A DNA stretch of 64,000 nt. It comes from Vibrio palustris (GTDB lineage: Bacteria; Pseudomonadota; Gammaproteobacteria; Enterobacterales; Vibrionaceae). Made by a program: the position numbers and the translations under genes. The notes beneath the pieces are model-generated. The model was not told the DNA's origin and made no database searches. It saw only the letters and a program-made list of their open reading frames with translations. Positions 1-9,862 of the stretch are shown piece by piece. The stretch's first letter is position 1; every line of letters starts with the position of its first letter. Location: the NCBI RefSeq assembly GCF_024346995.1, contig NZ_AP024888.1, forward strand, positions 186,001 through 250,000. Reading direction: 5' to 3'.

Positions 1-1019
1 CGGTGATTGGTATTTTTATGGCGCATATGTTTGGTTTGACGGCCGCTGGCCTCACCGAAGGTGCTCGTGAAACTGCACGTTTAGCCTCGATTACCTCACG
101 CGCGTCAACGGTTGCTGATTTGACTATTCCACAAATGTTAGTCAGCTTTATTCCAACTAACCCGTTTGCTGATCTGACTGGTGCCCGTGCGACGTCTATT
201 ATTGCCGTTGTACTTTTTGGTGTACTTTCTGGTATTGCCGCGCGCAAAGTCATGATCGAAAAAGAAGAATTAGAAGCGCCTATTCGGACGTTTGTAGAAA
301 GCCTACAAGCGGTCGTGATGCGTTTAGTTAAAATGGTGATGGCTATTACGCCTTACGGCATTGCTGCGCTAATGACGAAAGTGATTGCAACATCAAGCGT
401 TAACGATATTTTGAAGTTGTTAGGCTTTATCGTTGCCTCTTACCTAGCCATTTTCTTAATGTTCCTTGTGCACGGTTTATTGGTTTCTTTCGTTGGCGTG
501 AGCCCTAAAACGTACTTTAAGCGCATATGGCCCGTACTGACGTTTGCCTTTAGTTCACGTAGCTCGGCGGCAACTATTCCGTTGAACGTAGAAGCCCAAA
601 TTACCAAACTGAACGTGCCGCCAGCGATTGCTAACTTAGCCGCTTCATTTGGTGCCACTATTGGACAAAATGGCTGTGCGGGTATTTACCCGGCTATGCT
701 GGCGATTATGGCCGCACCAACAGTGGGAATTGATCCGATGAATATTCAATTTATTGGTTCGCTTATCGCCATGATTACTATCAGTTCTTTCGGTATTGCC
801 GGTGTAGGTGGCGGTGCAACGTTTGCCGCGCTTATCGTATTGCCAGCCATGGGATTGCCTGTCACCATCGCCGCGCTCTTGATTTCGATTGAGCCGTTGA
901 TTGATATGGCACGTACTGCGCTGAATGTTTCGGGGTCAATGACGGCGGGTACTATTACCAGTCGTCTACTAAAGCAAGAACATCATCCAGAAGTGGAAGG
1001 AGAGCAACAAGCCGCTTAA
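1..1019 (+). CDS. tcyP: L-cystine/Na+ symporter TcyP, 5' end cut by window
   Basis: This is the C-terminal three quarters of a DAACS-family (dicarboxylate/amino acid:cation) symporter. The reading frame is open from the first bases, so the start lies outside the window; the GTG at base 3 is an internal valine codon. About 338 residues are present against roughly 460 for E. coli TcyP (YdjN). The serine-rich re-entrant hairpin ([15 protein letters not shown]) and the following [16 protein letters not shown] stretch are typical of the TcyP branch rather than GltP or DctA. It is an inner-membrane protein expected to import L-cystine. A strong terminator follows, so it is not co-transcribed with the marR-efflux operon. 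Subfamily assignment is fairly secure; the substrate is inferred from the family. Confidence 0.88.
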   Translation, partial: VIGIFMAHMFGLTAAGLTEGARETARLASITSRASTVADLTIPQMLVSFIPTNPFADLTGARATSIIAVVLFGVLSGIAARKVMIEKEELEAPIRTFVESLQAVVMRLVKMVMAITPYGIAALMTKVIATSSVNDILKLLGFIVASYLAIFLMFLVHGLLVSFVGVSPKTYFKRIWPVLTFAFSSRSSAATIPLNVEAQITKLNVPPAIANLAASFGATIGQNGCAGIYPAMLAIMAAPTVGIDPMNIQFIGSLIAMITISSFGIAGVGGGATFAALIVLPAMGLPVTIAALLISIEPLIDMARTALNVSGSMTAGTITSRLLKQEHHPEVEGEQQAA

Positions 1020-1040
1020 TTTGGTGGTTGTGCTCTTTTA

Positions 1041-1070
1041 AAAACGGTCAGCTTGCTGGCCGTTTTTTTA
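1041..1070 (+). terminator. Rho-independent terminator of tcyP
   Basis: The arms AACGGTCA and TGGCCGTT pair (one G-U) around a short loop and run into seven Ts, 20 bases after the tcyP stop codon. Confidence 0.85.
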
Positions 1071-1233
1071 TGTCGACGATATTGTTCGATGAGACTTGCC
1101 TGTTTATTAACCGAAACTTGAAGGTGTATTGAAATTAATACATTAGAGTAAACTTATTCTTTTAAGGTTGTGAGAAGAATTATTTCACGTGCTGTAGAAA
1201 GTGATTGACGGCGTAGGATGTGATCTTTATATT

Positions 1234-1251
1234 TAGTTGCCATTGCAACTA
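1234..1251 (+). promoter_or_regulatory. Candidate MarR-family operator upstream of marR-efflux operon
   Basis: A perfect inverted repeat, TAGTTGC-CATT-GCAACTA, ends 26 bases before the chosen marR start. Its TTGC-N4-GCAA core resembles operators of MarR/EmrR-type repressors, and its position would block transcription of marR and the efflux genes. The palindrome is seen directly; binding by the adjacent regulator is inferred. Confidence 0.5.
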
Positions 1252-1277
1252 TTGACATGACAACCAAAGGTGTACAT

Positions 1278-1781
1278 ATGTCAAACGACACCAAAGAACA
1301 TGAATGTTATGCCTTGCTTATGGATAATATCGGTTTTCTCTTGGGCAAGTCTTGCAGCATAAAAGACCGATTCATTGATCATGCTTTAGCATCAGCCGAT
1401 CTCATTGAAGAGATTACGGCCACGCAAGCTAAGGTGCTTTTTCAGATCGATAATCTCCATAATTACCGTCCTTCAGACATCGGCAAGATGCTTAATGTCG
1501 ATAAAAGTAGCATTACACGCATGGTTGATCGCTTGCTCCTTAAAGATTTAATAACACGTTTCCCTGATCCAGAAGATCGGCGTTCATGTTTACTGGGTCT
1601 CACGGAAAAAGGTCAGCAACTCATTGAGCAATCCAAGCCCATCGTACATGGCGCCCTTGACGACTTAGAACACGTATTAACGGCTGAAGAACAGCAACAG
1701 ATGCGCCATTGTTTACAAAAAATTGTTGCGTCGGCGTTAGGTGATGATGGCATGAACACATTAGTAAGAGGTAAGAAATGA
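1278..1781 (+). CDS. MarR-family transcriptional regulator of efflux operon
   Basis: A winged-helix repressor of about 167 residues. The recognition-helix region reads PSDIGKMLNVDKSSITRMVDRLLLKDLI, followed by the wing DPEDRRSCLLGLTEKGQQL, both typical of MarR/EmrR proteins. I chose the ATG at 1278 because AAAGG sits 6-7 bases upstream; an ATG at 1257 would add seven residues without a ribosome site. The stop overlaps the start of the outer-membrane factor gene (ATGA), so the four genes form one translationally coupled operon. By analogy with EmrR it probably represses the pump and is released by a small hydrophobic ligand; the ligand cannot be read from sequence. Confidence 0.88.
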   Translation: MSNDTKEHECYALLMDNIGFLLGKSCSIKDRFIDHALASADLIEEITATQAKVLFQIDNLHNYRPSDIGKMLNVDKSSITRMVDRLLLKDLITRFPDPEDRRSCLLGLTEKGQQLIEQSKPIVHGALDDLEHVLTAEEQQQMRHCLQKIVASALGDDGMNTLVRGKK

Positions 1782-3280
1782 AGACAATACTCAAGCCGTT
1801 GGCGGCGATGATATCTGTCACCTTGTTGTACGGATGCACCGCGCCCAGTGATATTAAACCGGCAAATAAGCTCAATAAATCTTCGGTTCTTGCGCATAGC
1901 CAGCAGTTAGACAATGAATCCCTGTCATCGGCAGATTGGCCGAAGCAGCAATGGTGGAAATCATTACATGATGAACAACTCAATGAGTTGATTAAGCTTG
2001 CGATGAAGCACAGCCCAACCATTCAAATGGCGAATGCCAATTTACGTAAAGCCTCAGCATCGGTGATGGCGGCAGATGCCCAGTTTGAACCACAATTATC
2101 TGCACAAGGTGGTGTGACTCGCTCACGGTTATCACGCTCAGAAGATCCGCTTTTTCAAGGTAGTCGTTATACCACAGTGTATGACTTAGGCTTAAGTGGC
2201 CAATATACGTTTGATTTATGGGGCGGTCAGCGGGATGCATGGGAAGCAAGCGTGAATGCTCAGCATGCGGCTGCGGTGGATCATCAAGCGGCGAATATTA
2301 CGGTTGCAAGCAGTATTGTGAGCACTTATGTCAAACTGGCCAGTGCTTATCACTTATTAGATTTAGCACAGAAAGATTATGATCGTACCCGCCATATTGT
2401 ATCGATTACTCAGCAACTTTTGGATAACGGATTAACATCGAAAGATCGTTTATATACCACGCAAAGTAATGAAGCCTCCGCCAAACAAGATCTTAAAAAA
2501 CGCCATTTAGCGGTCAATCAGCTGAAAAATGCGTTGGCAACAATGATAGGGCAAGGGCCAGATGTGGCAAAATCGATTAAACGCCCAACGGCAGTTTTAA
2601 CGACACAATTAGCTCTGCCTAAGCATTTACCTGCCAACCTATTGGCCCATCGACCTGATTTAGTTGCGGCTAAATGGCGAGTCGAAGCTGCGACCAAAAA
2701 TATTGCGGCAGCGAAGACCAAGTTTTATCCGAACTTAAACCTAAGTGCTATGGCCGGATTTAAAGCCGTGTTAGGGGATGCGATGTTTGAAGATCCTAGC
2801 CGCTCATGGCATGTCGCGCCCGCGATTTCATTACCTATTTTCACTAAAAACTTGAAAGCGGACTACATCAGAAAAACCGCCGATTATGATACGGCTGTCG
2901 CTCAATATAACCGCACCTTAGTCAAAGCACTAGGAGATGTGTCCGATACCATTATGGCGTTGAAATCGGCAGAACAACAATTAGATGACGCCAAACTCAG
3001 TGTGCAATTGGCTGAGAAAAGTTATCACATTAATGAGAAACGCTATCAGTCAGGGATGGGAAGCCATTTAGATGTATTGGTGGCGGAGCAACGTTTACTG
3101 CATGCTGAATCCGCATTAGTTACGTTACAGAATCAGCAACAAGAAAAACAAGTCATGTTAGTGAAAGTATTGGGTGGTGGTTTCTATGAACCCAACAATC
3201 AACAATCCGGCACCGCAGAACATTCAACTACGACAGAACATTCCGGTAAAACAGAACAACAACACGTGAAGGTTAAATAA
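1778..3280 (+). CDS. Outer-membrane efflux lipoprotein (NodT/TolC family)
   Basis: Outer-membrane factor of a tripartite efflux pump. The N-terminus has a lipoprotein signal with lipobox LLYGC (C20 lipidated), followed by two repeats of the coiled-coil OEP fold. The stretch LPANLLAHRPDLVAAKWRVEAATKNI is diagnostic of the NodT group, and RYQSGMGSHLDVLVAEQRLLHAES occurs near the end. The 500 residues match the family, apart from a Thr/Glu/Ser/His-rich tail of about 25 residues, which is probably disordered. It overlaps marR by four bases and lies one base before the membrane-fusion gene, so it carries its own dedicated outer-membrane channel rather than relying on TolC. Confidence 0.9.
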   Translation: MKTILKPLAAMISVTLLYGCTAPSDIKPANKLNKSSVLAHSQQLDNESLSSADWPKQQWWKSLHDEQLNELIKLAMKHSPTIQMANANLRKASASVMAADAQFEPQLSAQGGVTRSRLSRSEDPLFQGSRYTTVYDLGLSGQYTFDLWGGQRDAWEASVNAQHAAAVDHQAANITVASSIVSTYVKLASAYHLLDLAQKDYDRTRHIVSITQQLLDNGLTSKDRLYTTQSNEASAKQDLKKRHLAVNQLKNALATMIGQGPDVAKSIKRPTAVLTTQLALPKHLPANLLAHRPDLVAAKWRVEAATKNIAAAKTKFYPNLNLSAMAGFKAVLGDAMFEDPSRSWHVAPAISLPIFTKNLKADYIRKTADYDTAVAQYNRTLVKALGDVSDTIMALKSAEQQLDDAKLSVQLAEKSYHINEKRYQSGMGSHLDVLVAEQRLLHAESALVTLQNQQQEKQVMLVKVLGGGFYEPNNQQSGTAEHSTTTEHSGKTEQQHVKVK

Positions 3281-3281
3281 A

Positions 3282-4472
3282 ATGCAACAAGATAAACATG
3301 AACCTAACACTTCTGAGAATGCGCAAAAGCGTAAGAAAGGCTTAACGATTTTTGCGGTTATCCTGTTGGTTATTGCCGTGTGTTCGGCTGGGTATTATTT
3401 TGCTTTTGTCACTGGCGAGCAAACCACAGAAGACGCGTATGTCGACGGTAACCTTGTGCAAATCACACCTGAAATCACTGGCACCGTGACGCGAATTAAT
3501 GTGGAAGATGGTGATTATGTCAAAAAAGGCCAGCCATTGGTTTACCTTGATGATGCCGATGCCAAGATTGCATTTGAACAATCCAAAGCCAATCTTGGTC
3601 AAACGGTACGTCAAGTCCGTTCACTGTTTAATGATTTAGAGCAAGCCAAAGCGGTAGTAAAAAGCAAAACGATTGCTTTTCATAAAGCGCAACGAGATTA
3701 CCAACGTCGTAAAAACATGGTTAAAGCCGGCGGTTTATCTCGCGAAGAATTGAGCCATTCGCGTGATGTCATGAGTTCAGCGGATCAAGAGTTGGCTGCG
3801 GCTAAACAAACACTTGAATCGCGTGAAGCGGCCGTACATAACACTACAGTGAGCGATCACCCGCTAGTGAAATCGGCGATTGCGAATGTTAAAAAAACCT
3901 TCTTAACGAAAAAGCGTACGGTGATGGTGGCGCCTGTTTCTGGCTATGTAGCAAAGCGCAATGTGCAAGTGGGTCAACGTGTTTCGCAGTCATCAAAACT
4001 AATGACAGTGGTACCGTTAGAGCAAGTGTGGGTTGACGCGAACTTCAAAGAAACCCAGCTCCATGACATGCGTATTGGCCAAAAGGTAACGCTAACATCG
4101 GATATCTACGGTGAAGATGTGAAATTTCATGGCAAAGTACAGAGTCTTGGTATTGGGACTGGCAGCGCGTTTTCTGTGCTACCCGCGCAAAACGCAACAG
4201 GTAACTGGATTAAAGTGGTGCAGCGTTTACCTGTACGTATTGAACTTGATAAAAAAGAGCTGGCTAAGCATCCTCTGCGTATTGGTTTATCGATGATTGT
4301 CGACGTGCATACTGATAACCAAGATGGACCATTGCTCTCCAAAGTGAGCTCTAACAAAGCGCGTTTTAAAACCAATGTCTATCACCAATCTTTAGCCGGT
4401 ATTAACCCTATGATTAAGACCATCATCGCGGAAAATGATGCGGGTTCTAAGCAATATTTGGCAAAAGAGTAA
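3282..4472 (+). CDS. EmrA-like membrane fusion protein (HlyD family)
   Basis: Periplasmic adaptor linking the inner-membrane transporter to the outer-membrane factor. After a short basic cytoplasmic segment there is one transmembrane helix (about residues 20-40), then TTEDAYVDGNLVQITPEITGTV, the hallmark start of the EmrA lipoyl/barrel-sandwich domain. A long alpha-hairpin coiled coil (about 90-190) follows, then VMVAPVSGYVAKRNVQVGQRV and the beta-barrel segment VWVDANFKETQLHDMRIGQKV. The 396-residue length fits EmrA. It lies between the outer-membrane factor (one-base gap) and the EmrB-like permease (12-base gap). Confidence 0.92.
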   Translation: MQQDKHEPNTSENAQKRKKGLTIFAVILLVIAVCSAGYYFAFVTGEQTTEDAYVDGNLVQITPEITGTVTRINVEDGDYVKKGQPLVYLDDADAKIAFEQSKANLGQTVRQVRSLFNDLEQAKAVVKSKTIAFHKAQRDYQRRKNMVKAGGLSREELSHSRDVMSSADQELAAAKQTLESREAAVHNTTVSDHPLVKSAIANVKKTFLTKKRTVMVAPVSGYVAKRNVQVGQRVSQSSKLMTVVPLEQVWVDANFKETQLHDMRIGQKVTLTSDIYGEDVKFHGKVQSLGIGTGSAFSVLPAQNATGNWIKVVQRLPVRIELDKKELAKHPLRIGLSMIVDVHTDNQDGPLLSKVSSNKARFKTNVYHQSLAGINPMIKTIIAENDAGSKQYLAKE

Positions 4473-4484
4473 TAAGGGTTTGTT

Positions 4485-5984
4485 ATGAGCGATCAGCAAC
4501 AATTCCGCCCCGATAATATGCCATTGTGTGTATTCGCTATTGCGTTGGGGGTGTTCATGCAGGTGCTTGATACGACGATTGCTAATGTGTCGCTGCCGAC
4601 GATCGCCGGAAATATGGGGGTGAGTGCCAATCAAGGGACGTGGGTTATCACCTCCTTTACGGTCAGTAATGCGATTGGTTTGCCGATTACCGCATGGCTA
4701 AGTCGTCGTGTGGGGGAAGTACGTCTGTATTTAGGCGCTTTGATTGCCTTCAGTGTCCTGTCGTTTTTGTGTGGTATTGCGCAAAGTATGGGGGAGTTGG
4801 TTCTCTTTCGGACTTTCCAAGGATTAGCGGCGGCGCCTCTGTTTCCTATGAGTCAAGTTTTGTTAATGTCTATCTTTCCCAAAGATAAGCGTCATATGGC
4901 ATTAGCACTAATTGGTATGGTTGCCGTGGTTGGACCGATTGTTGGTCCCATTCTTGGTGGCTGGTTAACCTATGATTACAGCTGGCCATGGATATTCTTT
5001 ATCAATATCCCGATTGGTATTTTTTCGGTGATGGTGTTGACGACACAATTACGTGGTCGTGCGCAGCAGACTGAACGGACCAAGCTTGATTATGTCGGAT
5101 TGGCGACCATGGCATTAGGTGTCGGTGTCTTGCAAATTGTCCTTGATAAAGGGAATGAATTAGATTGGTTTGATAACGATTGGATTGTCGCCGGTTCTAT
5201 TTTTGCGGCTGTCATGATTATCTTTATGATTATTTGGGAGCTAACCGATGATAATCCGATTATTAACTTAAGGTTGTTTAAAAACCGCAGTTTTTGCTTT
5301 GGAACCATTTTGTTGACGATAGGCTATTCTGGCTTTTTTAGTATTAATCTATTGTTACCGCAGTGGTTGCAACAACAACTCGGGTATACCGCCTTATGGG
5401 CGGGGCTCGCCTGTGCGCCTATGGGCGTTATTCCATTGTTTTTAACACCGATATTAGGTCGCTTCGGACATAAAGTGGATATGCGTATGTTGGCGGCTGG
5501 AGCCTTTGTAGTGATTGGAGCCAGTTGTCTAATGCGTGCCGGATTTAATACCGAGGTGGATTTTGGTTCTATCGCACTCGTTCAGTTGTTTATGGGAATC
5601 GGTATCGCGTTATTCTTTATGCCGATGACGACGATCTTACTGTCTGACTTAAGTGGCTCTGATGTTTCCGATGCGGCCTCACTGTCGACCTTTATTCGTA
5701 CGATCGGGGCAAGTTTCGCGTCCTCGTTAACGACTTGGTATTGGTCTCATGGAGCAAGTTTGCATCATTCTGTGTTAAGTCAGCATATTAACCCATATAA
5801 CCCATTGGTTCAGGACGATATTCAACAGGGTGGTCAGTCTATGCTGGCGTCGATGAATGGGACGATTACGACCCAATCCTATATGCTGTCGACGATTGAT
5901 ATCTTTGTGATTTTAACGGCGCTATTTTTTGTCGCTGCTCCCTTCATCTTTTTAACGAAAAAGCCCGCAAGTGACGGTCATTAA
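4485..5984 (+). CDS. EmrB-like MFS multidrug exporter (DHA2, 14 TM)
   Basis: Inner-membrane drug/H+ antiporter of the DHA2 family, 499 residues with about 14 predicted transmembrane helices. The N-terminal VLDTTIANVSLPTIAGNMG (motif D1), the motif-A-like LSRRVGEVR and antiporter motif C (VVGPIVGPILGGWLTYDYSW) are all present. Together with the upstream adaptor and outer-membrane lipoprotein it forms a complete tripartite pump. Substrates are probably hydrophobic uncouplers, antibiotics or fatty acids by analogy with EmrB and VceB; this is inference. It is the last gene of the operon and is followed by a terminator. Confidence 0.92.
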   Translation: MSDQQQFRPDNMPLCVFAIALGVFMQVLDTTIANVSLPTIAGNMGVSANQGTWVITSFTVSNAIGLPITAWLSRRVGEVRLYLGALIAFSVLSFLCGIAQSMGELVLFRTFQGLAAAPLFPMSQVLLMSIFPKDKRHMALALIGMVAVVGPIVGPILGGWLTYDYSWPWIFFINIPIGIFSVMVLTTQLRGRAQQTERTKLDYVGLATMALGVGVLQIVLDKGNELDWFDNDWIVAGSIFAAVMIIFMIIWELTDDNPIINLRLFKNRSFCFGTILLTIGYSGFFSINLLLPQWLQQQLGYTALWAGLACAPMGVIPLFLTPILGRFGHKVDMRMLAAGAFVVIGASCLMRAGFNTEVDFGSIALVQLFMGIGIALFFMPMTTILLSDLSGSDVSDAASLSTFIRTIGASFASSLTTWYWSHGASLHHSVLSQHINPYNPLVQDDIQQGGQSMLASMNGTITTQSYMLSTIDIFVILTALFFVAAPFIFLTKKPASDGH

Positions 5985-6027
5985 CAGCGATCTTGCGTGT
6001 ATAGCCTATTAGCTTGATGTCCAATAC

Positions 6028-6056
6028 AAAGGCTCTGCGATTCGCAGAGCCTTTTT
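6028..6056 (+). terminator. Terminator of the marR-efflux operon
   Basis: A perfect 10-bp stem (GGCTCTGCGA / TCGCAGAGCC) with a one-base spacer runs into five Ts, about 45 bases after the permease stop. Confidence 0.88.
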
Positions 6057-6163
6057 GCATCATGCTTTTAGAACAAATACATCTAATATTTCACGTGGAG
6101 GCTAACAAAAGAGCACTATAGTATCAGCAGCGATAAAGACGTTGCCAATGATAAGGGAAAATA

Positions 6164-6973
6164 ATGACAATACATCAAAAAACAATTGCCTATATTGCGC
6201 ATGGTGGTGGCCCTATGCCGTTATTAGGTGATGCCTCGCATGCAGAAATGGTGACAGAGTTACAAGCCTTAGCGGGGCGTCTAGCAAAGCCTTCGGCTAT
6301 TTTAGTGATTAGTGCCCATTGGGAAGAAAAAGTCCCAACGATTACTGCTGGAGCCCATCCATCATTAATTTATGATTACTATGGATTTCCAGCTGAGACC
6401 TATGAGTTGACCTATCCAGCTCCAGGTGAACCAAAGCTTGCCCAGGAAATATACGATTGTCTTAAGAGCTCGGGAGTTGATGCTAAACTGGATACGCAGC
6501 GCGGCTGGGATCATGGTGTTTTTGTTCCCCTTATGTTGATGTATCCAGATGCTTCTATTCCAGTGGTTGAGCTTTCTTTAGTGGCCGGACTTGATGCAAC
6601 GCAGCATGTTGATCTTGGCGCCGCATTAGCTGAGCTTGATTATGATAACTTGCTTGTAATTGGTTCCGGATTCTCATTTCACAATATGCGGGCATTTGGC
6701 GCTCCTAACACTGGGGTCGTCAAAGAACAAAATGAAGCGTTCGATGTTTGGCTACAAGAAACATGTTCCAGTACACAATTGGATGAAGCTCAGCGTACCC
6801 AACGCTTTATTGAATGGAATCAAGCGCCGGGAGCACAATTTTGTCATCCACGTGAAGAACATTTGATGCCTGTACACATCTGTTATGGCATGGCACAAAA
6901 GCCAAGTGATTTTGTGGTGTCACTACAGGTGTTAGGAAAACAAGCCAGTATGGTGGGGTGGGAAAACGTATAA
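6164..6973 (+). CDS. DODA-type extradiol ring-opening dioxygenase (YgiD-like)
   Basis: Class III extradiol dioxygenase-fold protein of 269 residues, close to the 271 of E. coli YgiD (4,5-DOPA dioxygenase). Metal-ligand histidines are visible in the expected places: H13 in the N-terminal AHGGGP motif, H52 in SAHWE, and H117 in GWDHGVFVPL, which is conserved in the plant DODA family. A further conserved histidine lies in GSGFSFHNM, and HPREEHLMP occurs near residue 227. It probably cleaves a catechol such as L-DOPA with O2. It stands alone between two terminators. The physiological substrate in bacteria is not settled. Confidence 0.88.
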   Translation: MTIHQKTIAYIAHGGGPMPLLGDASHAEMVTELQALAGRLAKPSAILVISAHWEEKVPTITAGAHPSLIYDYYGFPAETYELTYPAPGEPKLAQEIYDCLKSSGVDAKLDTQRGWDHGVFVPLMLMYPDASIPVVELSLVAGLDATQHVDLGAALAELDYDNLLVIGSGFSFHNMRAFGAPNTGVVKEQNEAFDVWLQETCSSTQLDEAQRTQRFIEWNQAPGAQFCHPREEHLMPVHICYGMAQKPSDFVVSLQVLGKQASMVGWENV

Positions 6974-6996
6974 CCTCTATTCTTTTCTTTTGCTTA

Positions 6997-7026
6997 AATG
7001 CAGTACGCCCGTACTGCATTTTTTTT
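6997..7026 (+). terminator. Terminator of the dioxygenase gene
   Basis: Perfect 10-bp stem AATGCAGTAC / GTACTGCATT with a GCCC loop followed by a T run; one of the cleanest terminators in the window. Confidence 0.9.
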
Positions 7027-7491
7027 ACTATTACTTTGATAATGATCTCCATTTGCTATTTTATTAAGTGATAGTAGTCATGTTTATTTATTTTACCATA
7101 TAAAAAATATGAACTCGTTTTTTCCCTTATTTTGCTTAGTGGATATTACATAAGCTGTTTATCTTGTGGATGTTTTCGCTGTAAAGGACTGACAAAGATA
7201 AAAAATGAGTTGTTGGTATTGTTTTCTATAAACATTCTTAATTTTTGCGTGATCACAACCATATTTTATATTTTATGCACAAGATTATTTTTCAATATAA
7301 ATATATTATCTCAGCATAAATAAAACAAAGTCTGAAAGATAAACATACCTTTAATAGATATTGAGTTTTACGATAAATAAGAACAACGTTTTCCCCATTA
7401 ATAAATTTATTATTAATGCCAAAATGTTGTCTGTAATAGCGTGTGCTTAATGTTTTAGCAAAGGTAATAATAATACCCTAGGAGAACATCA
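7027..7491. other. AT-rich intergenic region upstream of the porin
   Basis: About 465 bases of strongly AT-rich DNA without a convincing gene. The one open frame (7132-7323) has no ribosome site and an arbitrary composition. The region presumably carries the porin promoter and a long leader. CCTAGGAGAACATC just before 7492 supplies the Shine-Dalgarno sequence (AGGAG). I could not identify a specific operator. Confidence 0.6.
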
Positions 7492-8916
7492 ATGAAGAGA
7501 AAAAATGCCTTACTAGCACTTTCGGTTGCGTGTGCGCTATTCCCTCTACACAACGCTCTAGCGGCGCCTTCGCAATCACTTGAGCAGCGTGTTAGTGAGC
7601 TTGAAGCACAACTTGCGCAAACTAAACAGGAAGTTCAAGACAATAAAGAGCAATCTGACACTTTACAATCGATTGCTGATGGGTTTCAGTTTTTTGGTTA
7701 TGCCCGTTCAGGTTTAAATATTGACCAAGATGGTCACGGTGCTGGCGGTGGCTTAAATAACATCGGTCCGCAGATGTCCATCGGTAGCAACGTTGGTGCA
7801 TTTTTTGGTCGTTTAGGTTTAGAAGATGATACTTACGTTGATACTAACCTAGCGCACAGCAGCATGGCAGATAACGGCACACGCTCTTACTACCGCGTGA
7901 TGTTCTCTGAAGGTGAAGAGTCAGAAAATGCGTGGCATGATGCTAACGTAAATATTCGTCAGGTATATGTGGAACTGTCTGATATCGCGGCTTTTCAAGA
8001 CTCAGAAGCCTTCCGTGGCTCAACATTATGGGCCGGTCGACGTCATGACCGCGAAAACTTCAACATTGAGTTTATTGACTCGGATGTGATTTACCTCGCG
8101 GGTACTGGTGGCGGTATCTACGATGTTAAAATGGCCGATAACTGGACCTCAAACTTCTCGCTAGTGGCCAATGATTACTCCGACTTGCCTGAAGGTACTC
8201 GTACTCCAGAAAACGATGATATGGAAGCCTATACCCTGACGTGGAATAACCATTTTGGTCCTTTGCAAGTCATGTTGAACGGTATTGTGTCTAAAGATAA
8301 TGATAACCGCAGCACAACAGAAGATATTGCCGATACGGGTGAACATATCTTTATTAACTATAATGGCACCAGCTTTTACGGCTTATCTGACGGTTGGACC
8401 AAAACCGGCATGATGTACGGTCACGGCTTGGGCGCTGAAGTGAAAAATCTTGGCCAAGATTCCAACTTAACGTCAGATGCGAGCTCGGTACGCTTCTTCA
8501 CTAATGGTGTAACGCGTCTATCTGATAACTGGCGTATCGGTCCATCATTACTTACTGAATACTCGAAAGATCGTTATGCAGAGGGTGATGAGTACAAATG
8601 GGCAGTAGTGAACGTACGTTTAGCGCAAGAGTTTAACCCTAACTTTGAAATTGCTTATGAAACTACCTATCAATACCTTGATCTTGATAATGGAAGCGAT
8701 AGCGTTAACGGTAGTGTCGGTAAGTTAACCGTGGCACCAACGTTCAAAATGTCTAATGCTGGTGGTTTCTTTGAGCGTCCACAAATTCGCTTCGCGGTTA
8801 CCTACGTGAACTGGAGCTCGGATTTTAAAGATTCTTACCTTATCAATGGTATTGACCAAGGCATGGGTGAAAATAAAGAAACCGTCTTCGCTATTCAAAT
8901 GGAAACATGGTTCTAA
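7492..8916 (+). CDS. Carbohydrate outer-membrane porin (LamB/ScrY superfamily)
   Basis: Outer-membrane beta-barrel sugar porin of 474 residues. There is a signal peptide (MKRK, then a hydrophobic stretch ending ALA before APS, cleavage after residue 24). A short periplasmic coiled coil follows (about residues 27-60, LEQRVSELEAQLAQTKQEV), as in sucrose porin ScrY but not LamB. The barrel begins with FQFFGYARSGL and ends in the aromatic residue F (METWF), as needed for BAM-dependent assembly. WAGRRHDRENF corresponds to the conserved LamB WAGKRFYQR strand. The transported sugar is unknown; the ribose operon lies about 5 kb downstream, but no direct link is visible. Confidence 0.88.
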   Translation: MKRKNALLALSVACALFPLHNALAAPSQSLEQRVSELEAQLAQTKQEVQDNKEQSDTLQSIADGFQFFGYARSGLNIDQDGHGAGGGLNNIGPQMSIGSNVGAFFGRLGLEDDTYVDTNLAHSSMADNGTRSYYRVMFSEGEESENAWHDANVNIRQVYVELSDIAAFQDSEAFRGSTLWAGRRHDRENFNIEFIDSDVIYLAGTGGGIYDVKMADNWTSNFSLVANDYSDLPEGTRTPENDDMEAYTLTWNNHFGPLQVMLNGIVSKDNDNRSTTEDIADTGEHIFINYNGTSFYGLSDGWTKTGMMYGHGLGAEVKNLGQDSNLTSDASSVRFFTNGVTRLSDNWRIGPSLLTEYSKDRYAEGDEYKWAVVNVRLAQEFNPNFEIAYETTYQYLDLDNGSDSVNGSVGKLTVAPTFKMSNAGGFFERPQIRFAVTYVNWSSDFKDSYLINGIDQGMGENKETVFAIQMETWF

Positions 8917-8947
8917 TTTAAATCCTCCTAAAGTAATCCGTCCAATT

Positions 8948-8980
8948 AAAGGGTAATAGATATTCTATTACCCTTTTTAT
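8948..8980 (+). terminator. Terminator of the porin gene
   Basis: A 13-bp perfect stem (AAAGGGTAATAGA / TCTATTACCCTTT) with a three-base loop and a following T run. Confidence 0.9.
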
Positions 8981-9166
8981 TTTTATTAAGAATATAGTTT
9001 TTTAATGAGTAATTAATTTAAAAATAAATGAGAGATTGAGATAAATTATTATCACAATTAATTAAAGATGGTTTTTATTGTCATAAATATAGCAAGAAAG
9101 TACATGGACACAACAAAGATAATTGTTACGTTAATTTGAAATATAAGTCAGCCTGCCTATTTTTGT

Positions 9167-9862
9167 TTAATCAAATGCCCACCTAATTGCATAGTATTCT
9201 GCCAATATCTTGTCGATATTTTTATTGCCGCCTCGTTGTAAGCGTTCATAATGCGCCAGTGTCTTGTCGTAATACCTTTGAATGACATTTTGCTGCTGTG
9301 CCTCGGTTGCATGCCAAATATGATAGCCAATAGGGTGAACAGGTTCAGCGGTTTGATGATTTGAGACACTTAACACTTCGTAGTAGCGCTGGTTTTCTTC
9401 GATCAGTGATTCACGCAGCAGGCGATAGTCATCGTGCATAAGGCGGCGGCGCACGGTGTAGTGATGGCGAATAGGACATACGATCAAATCAATCTCGAGG
9501 TTGGGATGGCGGCGCGTAATCTCTTCAATAAATGTGGTCATCAGATCGCCACCGATACCGGCAATCATGACTAAATGACGACCAGCGTAATGCGCTAAGG
9601 GGAGGTCGGCGACATCTAAGCAGTGTGTTTGCCAATTCTTGGTAGATTGGGTGTGATGAGTGCGCAGACGCTGCGTGAGATCCTCGATAAGATGCGCAAC
9701 GACATCAACAAAATGGATGGTTGCGGTGGGGATGCGTTCCAGTAGTTCAGTTCCGAGGTAACCATGGTCACAACAACAATCCCAAATATGGTCATAGGGC
9801 TGCTGTTGTGTTTGCTGTTCTGCCCATTGAGCTATCAATGATAATCGTTTACTTAATTTCAA
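9167..9862 (-). CDS. TrmK-family tRNA (adenine-N1)-methyltransferase-like protein
   Basis: Class I SAM-dependent methyltransferase of the COG2384/TrmK (DUF633) family, 231 residues. Motif I appears as DCCCDHGYLG (residues 28-37), motif IV as IAGIGGDLM, and the family-specific segment CPIRHHYTVRRRLM takes the place of the usual LQPN-R-LR pattern. In Gram-positive bacteria TrmK makes m1A22 in tRNA. The gammaproteobacterial branch, which has the CCC-DHG variant seen here, is less studied, so tRNA specificity is inferred. It is transcribed divergently from the large acyltransferase fusion gene. Confidence 0.8.
   Translation of the reverse strand: MKLSKRLSLIAQWAEQQTQQQPYDHIWDCCCDHGYLGTELLERIPTATIHFVDVVAHLIEDLTQRLRTHHTQSTKNWQTHCLDVADLPLAHYAGRHLVMIAGIGGDLMTTFIEEITRRHPNLEIDLIVCPIRHHYTVRRRLMHDDYRLLRESLIEENQRYYEVLSVSNHQTAEPVHPIGYHIWHATEAQQQNVIQRYYDKTLAHYERLQRGGNKNIDKILAEYYAIRWAFD

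Noticed and set aside
7247..7257. GTGATCAC palindrome upstream of the porin, considered as a CRP site
   Set aside because: The half-sites have no six-base spacer, so it does not fit the CRP consensus TGTGA-N6-TCACA.
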